Assembly: GCA_018417955.1 (NCBI GenBank)
Contig: JACTVC010000007.1
Location: forward strand, 1,240,001 to 1,304,000
DNA from: Laccaria trichodermophora
Lineage: Eukaryota > Basidiomycota > Agaricomycetes > Agaricales > Hydnangiaceae
Length of the DNA stretch: 64,000 bases
Direction of reading: 5' to 3'
Both the position numbers and the translations under genes were made by a program. Every line of letters starts with the position of its first letter. Within the stretch, counting starts at the first letter, position 1. The notes under the pieces were generated by a model. That model saw only the letters and a program-made list of their open reading frames with translations. It had not been told where the DNA came from and ran no database searches. Of the stretch, positions 10,488 through 21,067 are shown one piece after another.

Positions 10488-11419
10488 TATTATATGGTAA
10501 AGTAAAGGTATGTATATACCACCTTTTGTCACGTGACGTCTCAAACGTGACATGACGCGTTGCCAATGCCATGTCGTTTCTTCCTTCCACCATCACCATC
10601 ACCATCCACCCCACCGTTTCAAGCCACGACGACCGCCCACGACATCGACGTCGACGACGATGCTGACGATGCACGACGACACGCAACGTCGTCAACAATG
10701 ACCCCACCATTGCAAGAGCCACACGACGTGGCAACGCCACGTCACATGGATGGGAGGCGACGACGACGACGTGGAACATTGATGGACGTTCCGCCTCGAC
10801 TGCAGCCCAGGTAAGTGGACTGGGTAACCCCTCCCAGTCCACCTTTTGACAACAACAAACCAGGTGCCACAACGCACAGATGGGAGGCAAAGACAATGAC
10901 GCGGGGACGTTCCGACACAACAACCGAGGAGCCCGCCCACCCACAAACAATACACACAGCCCCACGCGACCCCCACTGCCCATGAGCGCCCACGAAAATA
11001 AACGAGCGCGCAGACACAACAACAACAGCACGACACCGAGGACAGTGCCACGTCACACCGCAACCACGAACGCCCACCAATGTCAACGCCTGCCCATGAC
11101 ACAACAACGATGAAATCCGCCCACCCACAAATGACGCCCGCTGCCCCACACGACCCCAACGCCCACGAACGCCTGCCCATGACAATGACTGCCCACGAGC
11201 GCCCATGACGTGACAATGAACACCCACGAACGCCCATGCACAACAACGAAAACCAACGAGCGCAACGCCAACGCCAACATGAAGACGAATGAAACGGCAA
11301 CCCACCCCCACGGATGCCAATACAGCCCACCACCCATGACCGACGACGATGCATGCGTGCCTATGCACGGAGGATTCCACTCGCGTCAACAGAAATGGGC
11401 AACGACGAGCCCAGGTGAG

Positions 11420-11660
11420 CTCCCCCTCCCTCCATCATTCCTCACCACCACCCTTCCATCATCCCCCCTCCCTCCCTCTGTTGCTCCCCCTCCCATTTCT
11501 CCCCCTCCCTCCATTGCTCCCCCTCCCATTGCTCCCCCCTCCATCCATTCCCACCTCTCCCTTCACCACTCCCTCCCTTCACCACTCCCTCTCTCCTCCA
11601 TCACTCTCTACTACATTATCCCCCCTCCATCACTTCCCCCTGTCCTCCCCCCTCCATTAA
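11420..11660 (+). repeat. Pyrimidine tract of element B
   Basis: Almost pure C/T with CCCTCC and CATTGCTCCC units, preceded by a consensus-like splice donor (CCCAGGTGAGC at about 11,410). Matching tracts occur at 420-800, 13,865-14,130, 17,685-17,920, 19,830-20,160 and 51,610-51,690, each followed by an AT-rich segment, often with AACATAGAATGTAGTAAAA-like sequence. Confidence 0.7.
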
Positions 11661-11744
11661 ATATTGAGAATAGTAAAAATAAATTGTGTAGTCTATTTAA
11701 TACATTTCAATTTTTCCTGCTCAACTTAGAATCATTTCATAAAG

Positions 11745-12045
11745 TCATTCCATGTGGAATCCATATGGAATCCATATGGAGTCCATATGGATTCCACCCT
11801 TAAAATGGTATAGAACATATAGAATAGAGTATGGATTCCATCTGAAAAAAGTATGGAATCCATGTGGAAAAAGTATGGAATCCATCTGGGGGAAGTATGG
11901 AATCCATCAGCCATTCCATGGAATCCATCCCCCAAAGTCATGGGATCCATCCCCATTCCATGGAATCCATCCCCCCCTTCCATGGAATCCATCTGGAATT
12001 TCTGCAGTCCACCCCCCATTCCATGGATTCCACATGGAATAACCC
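11745..12045 (+). repeat. GGAATCC palindromic array of element B
   Basis: More than twenty overlapping copies of CCATNTGGAATCC or its inverse TGGATTCCATNTGG, many forming self-complementary CCATGG or CATATG centres. Comparable arrays with other centres (GGAGTCCACCTGG, GGAAGTCCAGTGG, CCTGCAGG) mark both ends of other family members. Confidence 0.8.
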
Positions 12046-12063
12046 GGGGAGGGTAAAGTATTG

Positions 12064-12700
12064 CTATGTTCCCCCTTCCTCTACAACTTGTCTTCCAGTT
12101 GCATGTCTCGTCCTGCCACTCCACCAACCTCTCCCCATAAAAAGGCGGATAATGGTCATGGAACACCCTTGCCTTTGTGACACATTCAATGCATTGGGTC
12201 TTGCCTACATATCTCATAACCACCCAAAGGAGTATAATCCCAGTGATCAGATAACATAATAAAGTCCATATTGCAATAACTGAAAATTTACAAGTTGATT
12301 TGTTGGATTCTCAAAGATGTAACCACCACTGACCCTTCCCCTTTCTGCAGGTCCCCTGCTCCATTTCTACACACCAAGACATGTCAAGAGCAGATGCTGA
12401 GTCCAGCCCCTGAGACAGCATAGCCAGGCATTCTTTGAATACTAGCCCAAACAATGGTATTGTGCTTGGATTCACAAGTACTTATCTAGAAAGAAATGAG
12501 TAAATGTTTGTTGATGAGTCCAAAAGACCAAAATTACCTCAGGTTGATCAATATGGGCTTTGAGGAAATCTTGGTATTGATTCTCATTGACAAAAGTGCA
12601 AAGCCCTGGTGACAGATCTATGTCAGTACTTTTATGATCCTTTTGAAGTTCACATCAATAGCAAGATAGAGAATTTATAGGTACCTAAATGAGTTGTCAG
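12064..12700. other. No gene recognised
   Basis: Flank to the right of element B. Stops are frequent in all frames. Minus-strand fragments show no family motif I know, and no repeat signature was recognised. Confidence 0.4.
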
Positions 12701-12734
12701 TTACATGACAAGAAAAATTAAACCCACATACACT

Positions 12735-13106
12735 CAAGGACCTGTGTTGTTCCACCCCATGTTTAGCATGCTCCCAGCAGTCAATGCCCACCAAACTCAT
12801 TCTCCATTCCCTAATATCCCCTTTTCAGCCTTCATTGGATTTGTTACATCCAACTTTAGCTCCAAAGTCTCACTATCAACTGTGCTAGTACTACTGTTCA
12901 CTGTGACTAACAACACAACACTTCTGACCTTACATGCAAGACAACAAATTTCTAAGTATCCAGAAACACAAAGAACTTATACCACTGGCTGGATCACAGG
13001 ATTAATCAGGGCTTTAACTGATCACCTGGGTAATAAAAAAGACCAATTGTTTAAAAAGTCTGAAGTAAAGCAGGACATATCATTCCATTTGCCCCAATTT
13101 TACTGA
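12735..13106 (+). pseudogene. KDZ-associated N-terminal (CxC5-type) fragment
   Basis: Plus strand. PFPNIPFSAFIGFVTSNF and VSLSTVLVLLFTVTNNTTLL with HARQQ align well with the minus-strand fragment at 46,173-46,574 (PFPNIPFSIFSEAIQTIF, ISLATVLTISFTLFENPDLL, HFHQQ). From memory this pattern resembles the start of CxC5-bearing KDZ proteins. It lies head-to-head with the next CxC5 fragment at 13,210-13,655 on the opposite strand, so the element has been rearranged or two copies are juxtaposed. Confidence 0.55.
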
Positions 13107-13209
13107 ATGCCTCACAAGTCACCTCATCAATAGATAGCCCATCTTTGATAGTTAAGATGCAACCTGATGCAACTGCCATTGTCCTTATAGACTCCTAAAC
13201 AAATGCCTG

Positions 13210-13655
13210 CTAGACTTGACAACATGAGATCCTTATTGGCTTCCCCTTAGGTGTAGGCATTTGCAGATGCATGAAAGTTATACATTGCATTTAAAACAGC
13301 TGATGAAAAAACATGATCAACCTAAATATTCTGGCCCACTTTCAAGTATACAGCAGAGTTTAAGTATACTTCTTGATCAAATGAGCCATTCTGTCCAACT
13401 ACTCATTTGCAATCAGCAGAATATTGGGTCTGACATTTTGGGCAAAGTCCAGTAAGGATATAACTTTTCTTATAAATCAGTGTAACCTCAGGAATATCTT
13501 GTGGTTGAGCTACCTGGAGTAGTGACCTTGGATCACATTCAACTGCATCAGGGCATATCAGAAGAATAGGCTTGAGCTCATCATAGGATATAGGGTTCAG
13601 TTTTCCTTTGAATCTTCCATCCTTGTCAATGGGATGTAACTCCCAATACTCCTGT
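13210..13655 (-). pseudogene. KDZ CxC5 segment relic
   Basis: Minus strand with few stops: DGRFKGKLNPISYDELKPIL, LICPDAVECDPRSLLQVAQP, TLIYKKSYILTGLCPKCQ, then VYLKVGQNI and VFSSAVLNAMYNFHASANAY. The last motifs match the KDZ relic at 6,440-7,480 (YLQIGSNIWVDTIFSNALLN, MYSFHASANTY), which fixes the assignment. Only the CxC5 portion is present and the downstream parts are lost. Confidence 0.65.
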
Positions 13656-13689
13656 TCCTGTTCTGAGTGTACCCAAAAGTATAATAAAA

Positions 13690-14150
13690 AAGGCTGATTT
13701 TCTTACTGGTGATGATCCTGCTACTTTAGTTGGTAGAGATGAAAACAGAGTTGTACCTTCTCTACTTGGAGAAGGAGCAGAGGAAGCTGCACAAGATGCT
13801 GCAACATCAATGCCCACATCAAGACTCCATCAAAAAATGATGCCCACAGCAATGTACAATGACCACCCACCCTCTTCCCTGTCCATCCTTTCCCACCTCC
13901 CCTTCCTTCCCCCCCCTCTTTCTTTTCCCTCCACCCTCCCTGGCCATCTCTATTTCTATGCCCTCCCCATTTCTATGTACCCACTTCCTTTTCCCACCCT
14001 CCTTCCCTGTCTGTCCCTCTACATTTCCTTGCCCCCCCTCCCCTTTTCATTGTCCCTCCCCTTCCTTTTCCCTCCCCCTACCCTGTCCATGCTCATTTCC
14101 TTTTACACCTCTCCCTGTCCCCATTCCTTGTTCCCTTTGACATGCACTAT
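13690..14150 (+). repeat. Pyrimidine-tract module of a palindrome-armed element
   Basis: A CAC-type low-complexity lead (13,800-13,870) and a pyrimidine tract (13,865-14,130) are followed by an ACTGTAGTAAAATAGATG-like AT segment, as in the complete elements. No terminal array or terminus was found nearby, so it is a fragment. Confidence 0.45.
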
Positions 14151-14375
14151 ATGTACTGTAGTAAAATAGATGTTATGTCATCAATAAAATATATTAAAAT
14201 TTGATCTATTGAGATTCATGACTTGATTAAATGTGAATTCTATAGGAAATTGTATATATTGTGGAGTTGAATTAGTGCAGATTAAGTCTCTAGCTCAGTG
14301 CTGATCAGCAAATATGTTGGGTTGGATTCCTGCATATTCCAGTTGGAATCATCTTGCTCTTTACCCAAAAAAATT

Positions 14376-14603
14376 TCAGTTCAACAAAATTTCTCCACTA
14401 GATGTTACTGGTGTCTCCACACAGGCTTCAGTCAAGATAGCATTGAATGTTGGAATGTTTTGAATGGAAACAGCAGCTCTGTCCTGGTCAGCCTCCTTCA
14501 CAATCAGTTTTCCCTCACTGTTGAAGGAAACTTCTTGGCTGAGAAAGTATGCCATGAATGACCAAATCATTACATGATTATAACTTCTGGATTGTCTTGC
14601 CAC
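14376..14603 (-). pseudogene. Coding fragment of unknown family
   Basis: Minus strand, uninterrupted: MIWSFMAYFLSQEVSF, KLIVKEADQDRAAVSIQNIP, TFNAILTEACVETPVTSSG. Frequent Ser/Thr/Val and no cysteine cluster. It may belong with the multi-exon relic at 15,430-16,085 on the same strand, but the intervening 800 bp shows no clear exon. Confidence 0.3.
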
Positions 14604-14604
14604 C

Positions 14605-15430
14605 TAAATGTAAAAATTAATTAATCAGATTGTATTCTCAAAGAAACTGGGCTAGGTGGACCTTGGGAGAAAAACAAACAAAAAAATTCTGAGCAAAATT
14701 TTTTTTGTAAGGATATTGATATGGCCATGAGGATGCTGGCCAAGATACATTTCTATTCCCTGTTAAAATATTTGGTGGAGATGGGTGATTGTTTATTGAT
14801 AGGCAGTGTGGAGAATGTTATAAGTGAACATTTTGTTGACTGTGATTCCTTCTCAGTCCCAGATCCATTAGATATCTATTTTCAGCAGAATTAGCAGTGG
14901 GTCAGAATTTTGATATGGAACTCACATTGCTCTGGCAGGCATCCCATGACTGCAGCAAAATCTAGCACCTCTGCCCATATATCCTCAAGAAATTCTCTGA
15001 TTTTTACATGGTACTCTGTATTTTCATTGGCAAGGGTTGAGCCCAACAGAATCCCATTTCAGATTGTTTGGCAGCCTTACTTAGCACAGGAGGTCAAGTA
15101 ACAGTGAATACTCAAACATCAGAATGATGATTTTCTGGAACTGGAGCACCCAATTTAAACACATTGATAAAAGCCTGTCTTGATTCTTGTCTGATAATCC
15201 TGTTGCCTGGTTTGATGGCATTCTCTGAATATAGTTTGGCAAAGGCCTTCTCCAAAACCAGTGCTCTTCAGAAAGTTAGCATAATTATTGCTCAAAGTCT
15301 AAATTCAATTCTAAATTTTACTTACTTCCTCAGAAGATGACAGGAGTCCAAATGGTTGCCTATACAGATCACATTTTCAGATCACATTTTTTTATGTCAG
15401 ACACAAGATCTTTGAAGTAAACTGGCTATT
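14605..15430. other. No clear gene
   Basis: Minus-strand frames show short protein-like runs (for example KPGNRIIRQESRQAFINVFK near 15,150) broken by stops. They may be exons of the relic at 15,430-16,085. I cannot build a model. Confidence 0.3.
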
Positions 15431-16085
15431 ACATACCAAGAACTCCACAGCATAATAATTCTCTCCAATTGGGTTGGATCCTTCTTCACCTTCTTGCATG
15501 TATGGATTCAGATGTGTCTTTTCATACAAACTGGTGCCTCTCCTCATAATGTCATGCATACTCAGAAATCCTCCATAAAGGGCATTGGTGAACTCCCTGA
15601 GATTGAGGTTGCAGCAGTGGTGGATAGACTTGAGTGTGGTGGAAAGCATGTGCATGTGGAGTGAATTCTGTCTCACCAAGTTGAGAAGGGCAGCAAGAGC
15701 TATGAGAAATGAAAAGTCAATAAAAAGACTGTAAATTGTAGAATAAAGAAAACACACACCAGAAGGCACATGAATGGAAACCCTCTTATGAATGGTATCT
15801 CTGGCTGTGCTGCAAAGCTTGTCTGAAAGATAGTATTCATGAAAAATGACACATGTAATGCAGCACATGGCCTGCAAGAAACACCCCAGCCCCAGAATGA
15901 GCAGTTCTCACTGGCAGAGGCCTTCCAAACAGAGCACTGGAGGCTTGGCTCTGGCATCTTCCAAACAAGATGTTAGTATTGCTAAAAAGAGTAAAACAAT
16001 ATAAAACTTACAGTGGGTACAGGGTCTTCCACTCTCTTCATGGATGGAAGTTCATCAAGCCTGAAACACTTGATAACATGCTCTA
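15430..16085 (-). pseudogene. Multi-exon gene relic with spliceable introns, unknown function
   Basis: Minus strand. An exon ending at a GTAAGT donor (about 16,014) is followed by an intron with an ACTAAC branch. Further exons read ITCVIFHEYYLSDKLCSTAR and HKRVSIHVPS, then an intron from about 15,761 to 15,702 (GTGTGT...CATAG), then ALAALLNLVRQNSLHMHMLS, NLNLREFTNALYGGFLSM, HDIMRRGTSLYEKTHLNPYM and GEEGSNPIGENYYAVEFL. Reading frames connect across the intron (CCTTCTG/CTCTTGCT). The pattern is that of a real protein with little decay in this part. I do not recognise the family. Confidence 0.45.
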
Positions 16086-16109
16086 AGAAAAGTTAGCAAG
16101 TTCTTAGAA

Positions 16110-16500
16110 AGATAGATAATACAAGGACTTAGTTATTTTTGCATTTATTCTATTATATTATTAATTTAGTTAATTTAATTATTTTTATTTAGCTTAGGAT
16201 ACATAATCCAACCTTTGCTCTTTTAGAATATTAAATTATTTTATATAAATTAAATTTGTTGTGTCTGCGTAGCTTTTTATTTTAAGCTAGTCTTGTTTTC
16301 TGTTATTATATTTTGTTTATTAATTATAAATTTATTGTAAGATATAAAAATAAGTTTTTATTGTATTAATTTTTATTGTATTAATTCGCTTTGCTTCTGG
16401 TTGTAGTTTTTACAACTACTTGCTAGCGAAGCAGCCAGGCACAATTGCTAGTAGCGAGCTACGCAGCGGCTAAAGCAGCCGGATATTTAATAATTATAGG
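16110..16500. other. Mitochondrial-like AT-rich patch with GC clusters (possible NUMT)
   Basis: Base composition changes abruptly to A/T-only runs (TTAATTTAGTTAATTTAATT) with GC-rich palindromic islands such as TTGCTAGCGAAGCAGCC and TAGCGAGCTACGCAGCGGC near 16,425-16,480. Such GC clusters in AT-rich spacers are typical of fungal mitochondrial intergenic DNA. No mitochondrial gene is visible, so the call rests on composition alone. Confidence 0.4.
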
Positions 16501-16589
16501 AATAAATTTTTTAATCTTTTCTTGTCAAAAACCAACTTGTCCTTCAAGATGATAGGTTCTAAGACAGTAAAATTCACAATAATAAAGTA

Positions 16590-16763
16590 TGAGAATAAAC
16601 CAAAAGACTTACCAGGTTTTGGCAAACAACAACAACATTTGGGTGGAGGAGCAGGTGGCTCTTCAACCACCAGTTCCTTGTAACTACAGACAACGCCCTG
16701 GCCAGCCATTGAGATGTGCAACATGGAGCAGTTGTAGGTTGGGCATTGATGTGGCAGCAGCAC
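16590..16763 (-). pseudogene. Cysteine-rich exon remnant
   Basis: Minus strand: MLHISMAGQGVVCSYKELVV, EEPPAPPPKCCCCLPKPGK, ending at a GTAAGT splice donor (about 16,607). The Pro-Cys-rich segment next to a good donor suggests an exon. It may start the relic at 15,430-16,085 on the same strand, with the mitochondrial-like patch now between them. Confidence 0.3.
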
Positions 16764-16769
16764 TAGAGT

Positions 16770-17255
16770 GATCTAGAGTAAACATGCCTCAGCACAGGAT
16801 GTTGAAGTTTACATCAACCAGTCAAGAGAGAAAACCATGAATGATTTGCTGTGCAGTCTGGGACCCATGTGCAGTACCTAATAATAGAAAAAATCAATAA
16901 GCAGACCATTTGCCTTAGGCAAACCAATTGTGAAAGCTGGTCTTTCATACACTTTAACAGATACACTTGAATGGCAGCTTCTTGTAAACAATTAATTTTT
17001 ATGACCTTCAATATGACTGCAAAATATCAAGATCTGTATGTTACCAGCAGCCTCATCATACATTGGTATAAAGGTAGCTTCAATATATACCACCATCATT
17101 CCCTTACTATTTTAGTTACTTAGATGGTCCAATGATAATTACAGATGGACATAATTACAGTCATGACACATTCACTTAATTACAGAGGAAGATAATGAAG
17201 GTTTTGTTCCATCATGCAATCATAACTGTTTGGCATATGCAGATGATGACATGGC
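16770..17255. other. No gene recognised
   Basis: Scattered stops in all frames, short ATTACAGA-type repeats around 17,130-17,190, nothing placeable. Confidence 0.4.
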
Positions 17256-18195
17256 ACATTAGCAGATGTGCCACATCATACAGACAGTGACGATGCATGC
17301 CATTGTCACCATCCACTGTTTGCAGGTGAGTAGCCAGCCCCACTTGCCTCCCCCTTTCCTTCTTTCACATCCAATCCACCCCACCCTAACACAGCCACTC
17401 CCCACCACCCAGTGACCACAACACCCACAAACAATATGTATGAGCACAACAACAACCCCAGCTGTCCATGATGCATCCATGCCCACAAAATGTCAATGCC
17501 CATGTCTACAACACATCAACAATGTCCACAATGTGTATACAAGATTCATGGTCTGCATATGCAAACAAGCACCCACCTATGAAAATGAGTGCCCACCTGC
17601 AGAGATGACTGCTCACATACAAAAAGGAGTGCCCACATACAAAGATGAATGTTCTTTAGGCCAACAGGTGAGTACCCATGATTGTCCCCCCCCTCCTTCC
17701 CCTCTCTCTGCCTTCTGTCACTCTCTTCCCCTTCCTGCCCCTCACCAGTCTCCTCCCTCCATCACACTTCTCCATTCCCTCCCTCCCCCTCCATCACACT
17801 CCCCTTCCTCTCCCCTCATCAGTCTCCTCCCACCCTCCCTTTTCCTCCATCACTCTACCACTCCCCCTCTCTATTACTTCCTCCCCTCTCTATTACTTTC
17901 CACCACTCCCCCCTCTGTCTAACATTTAAAGTAGTAAAATACATTTCTGTACTTCTATTAAATAAATATACCTGATTTTCCTTCTTCAAAATGAGGATTG
18001 AGTTGAGTAAACTTAAGTCACATGACATCTGGCTAAAGTTGTGATTTTTCATAATTTGTACAAGGCAAAAGTCCATGCTGAAACTCTGATCAAATCCATC
18101 TGGAGCCTACTTGAATTTTCAGCAAAATTGAAGGGTGAGGTTCTTTTGGATGGAGTCCATCTGGAGTCCACATGGAATCTGTGGGGGAGGGTAAA
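17256..18195 (+). mobile_element. Palindrome-armed element C, partial
   Basis: CAC-type block (17,260-17,660) with two donor-like CAGGTGAGTA sites (17,323 and 17,664), pyrimidine tract (17,685-17,920), AACATTTAAAGTAGTAAAAT spacer, TCACATGACATCTGGCTAAAG (18,017-18,037), a short GGAGTCCATCTGG array (18,145-18,180) and a terminus GGAGGGTAAAGATAC near 18,185-18,197. The block order equals that of element B. No left terminus is visible. Confidence 0.55.
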
Positions 18196-18289
18196 GATAC
18201 ATGCCTATCAAAAGTATGGAAACACATGTGGTGGAGCAGGACACATGACAAATCACAAAAAATGATATTAAGCTCTGGGCTCCAAAATA

Positions 18290-18389
18290 TCCATTGTAGT
18301 CCATTCCTGTCCCATTCCTCTCTATTCCTGTGGATTCCAGTGAAATGGCTCCATTCTTGCAGGAATCAGTGGGGCAAGATGAAGTACTG
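18290..18389 (+). mobile_element. Right terminus of another palindrome-armed element
   Basis: TCCATTCCTGTCCCATTCC-type array (18,299-18,365), then GGGGCAAGATGAAGTACTG ending at 18,389. The sequence matches the CCTGCAGG/GGGGCACTGTAAAGTACTG subfamily (1,127; 51,900). Confidence 0.5.
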
Positions 18390-18725
18390 GAGATGAACCT
18401 GAAGCTTTGCACTGCTGATGAGTTCTGCAACACAGTTTCTTTAAAAATTCATATTTGTAATTTGGACTGAAGTATCCTGCATTAAAACACATGTAAAACA
18501 TAGATAGGGGTTCCTGGAGTTATATAAGGAGCACACTAGCAGGTCAAAAGGCAAGTAATCGTCCCCTGTTGACCAGCTAGTTGCACTCCAAGTAGAGACT
18601 TAGGAGGTGAGGAGTTGTAATCAATTAAAAGGAGATTTCTTTGTGGTCAGATAAGTACAGTGTGAACGAAGCCAGCGTGCTTGGGAGTCAACTTACTTGG
18701 AGACTTTTGAATAAGAGGTTTTAAG

Positions 18726-20688
18726 AGGTCTTTACGCTGCCACTGCTTTTCTGAGCGGACTCCAGCTGGACTCCGTTGGACTGAGGGTATTCAGAACAGA
18801 CATTTTTTCTGCTTTGCAACTACAGCAATTTTCCGGTGAATGTCCGGAGCTTTTCCGAGCATTTCTGGTCAGACCTCTAAGTCTGTTGGACTAACAGCAA
18901 ACTAGCAGCCAGTCCACTGGAAATGACAGGCAAGCACCAACAGAATTCCAGTGGACAAATCCAACAGAAGTCCAATGGAATTCCAACAGACTGTTCTTAT
19001 TATAATTATATAATATAAAAAAATGCAACATCATGGAATTGAACACTGGACCTGAGGAACTGAAGAATATTCAACATGACACTGAACCAGCTGGACTAAG
19101 GCAGCTTTGATATAGATAGGTGTTTTACATTATACATACCTACTATTTGACCGCCTTCCTAGAATGGTCATCGGCAAACGCCGACGCGTGATTTTCCCAT
19201 CATCAATAATCCACATCTCTCTTCCTCAACCATCATCCATCCCCAGCGGCGACGACAATCCAGCGTTGTCCGACGGCGACGTCGTCTGCGAAAAGTGAGT
19301 GCCCAGACCCACCCTAACCATCCCACCCCAACCTAGCCCATCTGACCACCAACAGACAATGACACCCACTGATGGCCCACCACACCCACCAGTACCCACA
19401 AACGGCCACGACAGCCCACCGACCCACGACGACACGGCATGATGACGTGTCAATGACACGCAACGCGGACGGCGTGACGACACGCGACACGAACAACACA
19501 ACAACACAACAACGTGTCAACAACGCGCAACGCAGACAACACAACAACACAACAACAACAACACGATGACGTGTCAACAACACCCGCCGACGAGACAACA
19601 ACGAGGCGACGACAATGCCCAAGGAGAATGAAAGGCAACAACGACGCGAAACGGTGACACGACGGACGACGACACAACACGGATGACAACAATGACAACA
19701 ACATGACAACAACAACGACACGACAACGATGACATGACATGCAAGGACGACAACAAAACATGCGACGCGACGCAATAACGTGTCAACGATGCGCGCCAAT
19801 GTCCACATGCAAACAGGGATGAGGGCCCAGCACCACCATCCCCTCCCCCCTCCATTACTCACCATTCCATCCCCTCACTATTACTCACCACTCCCTCCCC
19901 CCACCCTTACTCCCCTCCCTTGCTGCTCACCACTCCCTCCCCCCTCCCTTGCTCCCTCCTCCTCCCTTGCTGCTCCCCACTCCCTCCTCCTCCCTTACTC
20001 CCTCCTCCCTTGCTGCTCACCACTCCCCACTCCCTCCTCCCTTGATGCTTACCATTCCCTCCCCCCTCCCTTTCTGTTCCTCCCCCCTCACTTTTTGTCC
20101 CTTCCCCCTCACTTTTTGTCCCTCCCCTCCCTTTCTGATCACCACCCCCTCCCCCTTCTCTGTAACATAGAATGTAGTAAAATAAATTTATGTAGGTATA
20201 AAATATACTTTGTTTTGAAACTTCAATGTCTTAAGGGATTTAGCATAAGGTCTGACCAGGGCCTGACTTGTTTAGATTTACTTATAAGAGTTGCAGACTG
20301 GACACTGAAAGTCTGTTGAAAGTTGTGCCTTTTTTGCTTAGAAGTCCATTGGAAGTCCATTGGAAGTCCAGTGGAAGTCCAGTGGAAGTCCAGCAGACTG
20401 AGAACTTAGCAATTATGATGGTTTCTGCCTCTGTCCGTTGGAAATCCAATGGAAGTCCAGCAGACGTCCAACGGACACAGAATTCCAGCCAGTCCAACCA
20501 TTTCTTGCTTCTAAGTAGTTTGAGTGGACTTTCACTGGACTTTGCCTGGACTAGCAGTGGAATCCAGTCATGTCCAACGGACTCCGACAGTCTTCCGACG
20601 GACTGTCCGCTGGGTCCATCGGAAATGGCAGGGTCCGATGAAAGTCCGTCAGAGTCCGTTGGACAAGCAGTGGGAGTGTAAAGTACTG
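18726..20688 (+). mobile_element. Complete palindrome-armed element D with perfect 9-bp target duplication
   Basis: The left end AGGTCTTTACGCTGCCACTG (then CTT) and the right end AAGCAGTGGGAGTGTAAAG (then TACTG, ending at 20,688) are imperfect inverted repeats. Both flanks read GGTTTTAAG (18,717-18,725 and 20,689-20,697). The interior order is GGACTCC/GGAATTCC array (18,760-18,990), AT spacer, tRNA-like sequence (19,030-19,106), CpG-rich ACG/CAC block (19,170-19,820), pyrimidine tract (19,830-20,160), AACATAGAATGTAGTAAAAT, and GGAAGTCCAGTGG/GTCCGTTGGA arrays (20,340-20,665). Length 1,963 bp, no coding capacity. The arrays use a different core from element B although the architecture is the same. 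Confidence 0.9.
19030..19106 (-). ncRNA. tRNA-like sequence inside element D
   Basis: Minus strand: GCTGCCTTAGTCCAGCTGGT contains an A-box-like TTAGTCCAGCTGG, and CCAGTGTTCAATTCC is a B-box-like T-arm about 35 nt further on. The stems are imperfect. It occupies the same place as the tRNA-like sequence of element B (about 304 bp from the left terminus, between array and ACG block). Confidence 0.5.
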
Positions 20689-21012
20689 GGTTTTAAGGAC
20701 ACAGTATCATTTAGATGAGACAGTGTACTCATACCCTTTGTTTTGGAGCGTAGTGACATAATAACAACTCATGGGAGTCATAAAAGTCAATTAAAGTCAT
20801 GTTTTGTGTTAATAAAAGAAACTGTGATCAAAGAACTTTGCATTTAAGAGACCAAGTTCCCTGAAAGATATACTTTGTTCTATTGAACTATTCTAAACCA
20901 CACCTTATAATAAAAACCCATTTTGAACGAAAACTCTTGAGACTTAACCTAAGAAGACAAAAGTGGTATTTTTCAATACCAAAGGCCCTCAAACTCATGC
21001 ACTGAGATTGTG

Positions 21013-21045
21013 ATAGTGTGTGTGTGTGTGTGTGTGTGTGTGTTT
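21013..21045 (+). repeat. (GT)n microsatellite
   Basis: About fourteen uninterrupted TG dinucleotides. Confidence 0.95.
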
Positions 21046-21067
21046 AGGGTTTTCCTGGCATGCTTGA

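Larger units (their letters stand above)
10103..12063 (+). mobile_element. Complete palindrome-armed element B with 9-bp target duplication
   Basis: The left end AGGTCTTTACCTTCCCTGGG (then TTATTC) and the right end GAATAACCCGGGGAGGGTAAAG (then TATTG, ending at 12,063) form imperfect terminal inverted repeats of about 25 bp. Flanks are CTATGTTCA (10,094-10,102) and CTATGTTCC (12,064-12,072), eight of nine bases identical. Inside are a GGAATCCATGG-type array (10,130-10,340), a tRNA-like sequence (10,417-10,487), a CpG-rich ACG/CAC block (10,560-11,400), a pyrimidine tract (11,420-11,660), an AT spacer, and a second array (11,745-12,045). No transposase is encoded, so it is non-autonomous. Confidence 0.85.

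Noticed and set aside
10462..11389. Several long minus-strand frames rich in Val/Gly/Cys/Trp
   Set aside because: They are the complement of the ACG/CAC block of element B; all frames are open because the block lacks stop triplets.
11745..12045. Regular palindromic repeats suggestive of CRISPR
   Set aside because: Short, overlapping, variable palindromes without unique spacers of equal length, in a eukaryotic transposon end.
19226..20319. Long open frames on both strands
   Set aside because: Low-complexity ACG block and pyrimidine tract of element D.
18726..20688. Mutator (MULE) transposase coding region expected from 9-bp duplications
   Set aside because: No frame in the element or elsewhere in the window shows MULE transposase motifs; class left open.
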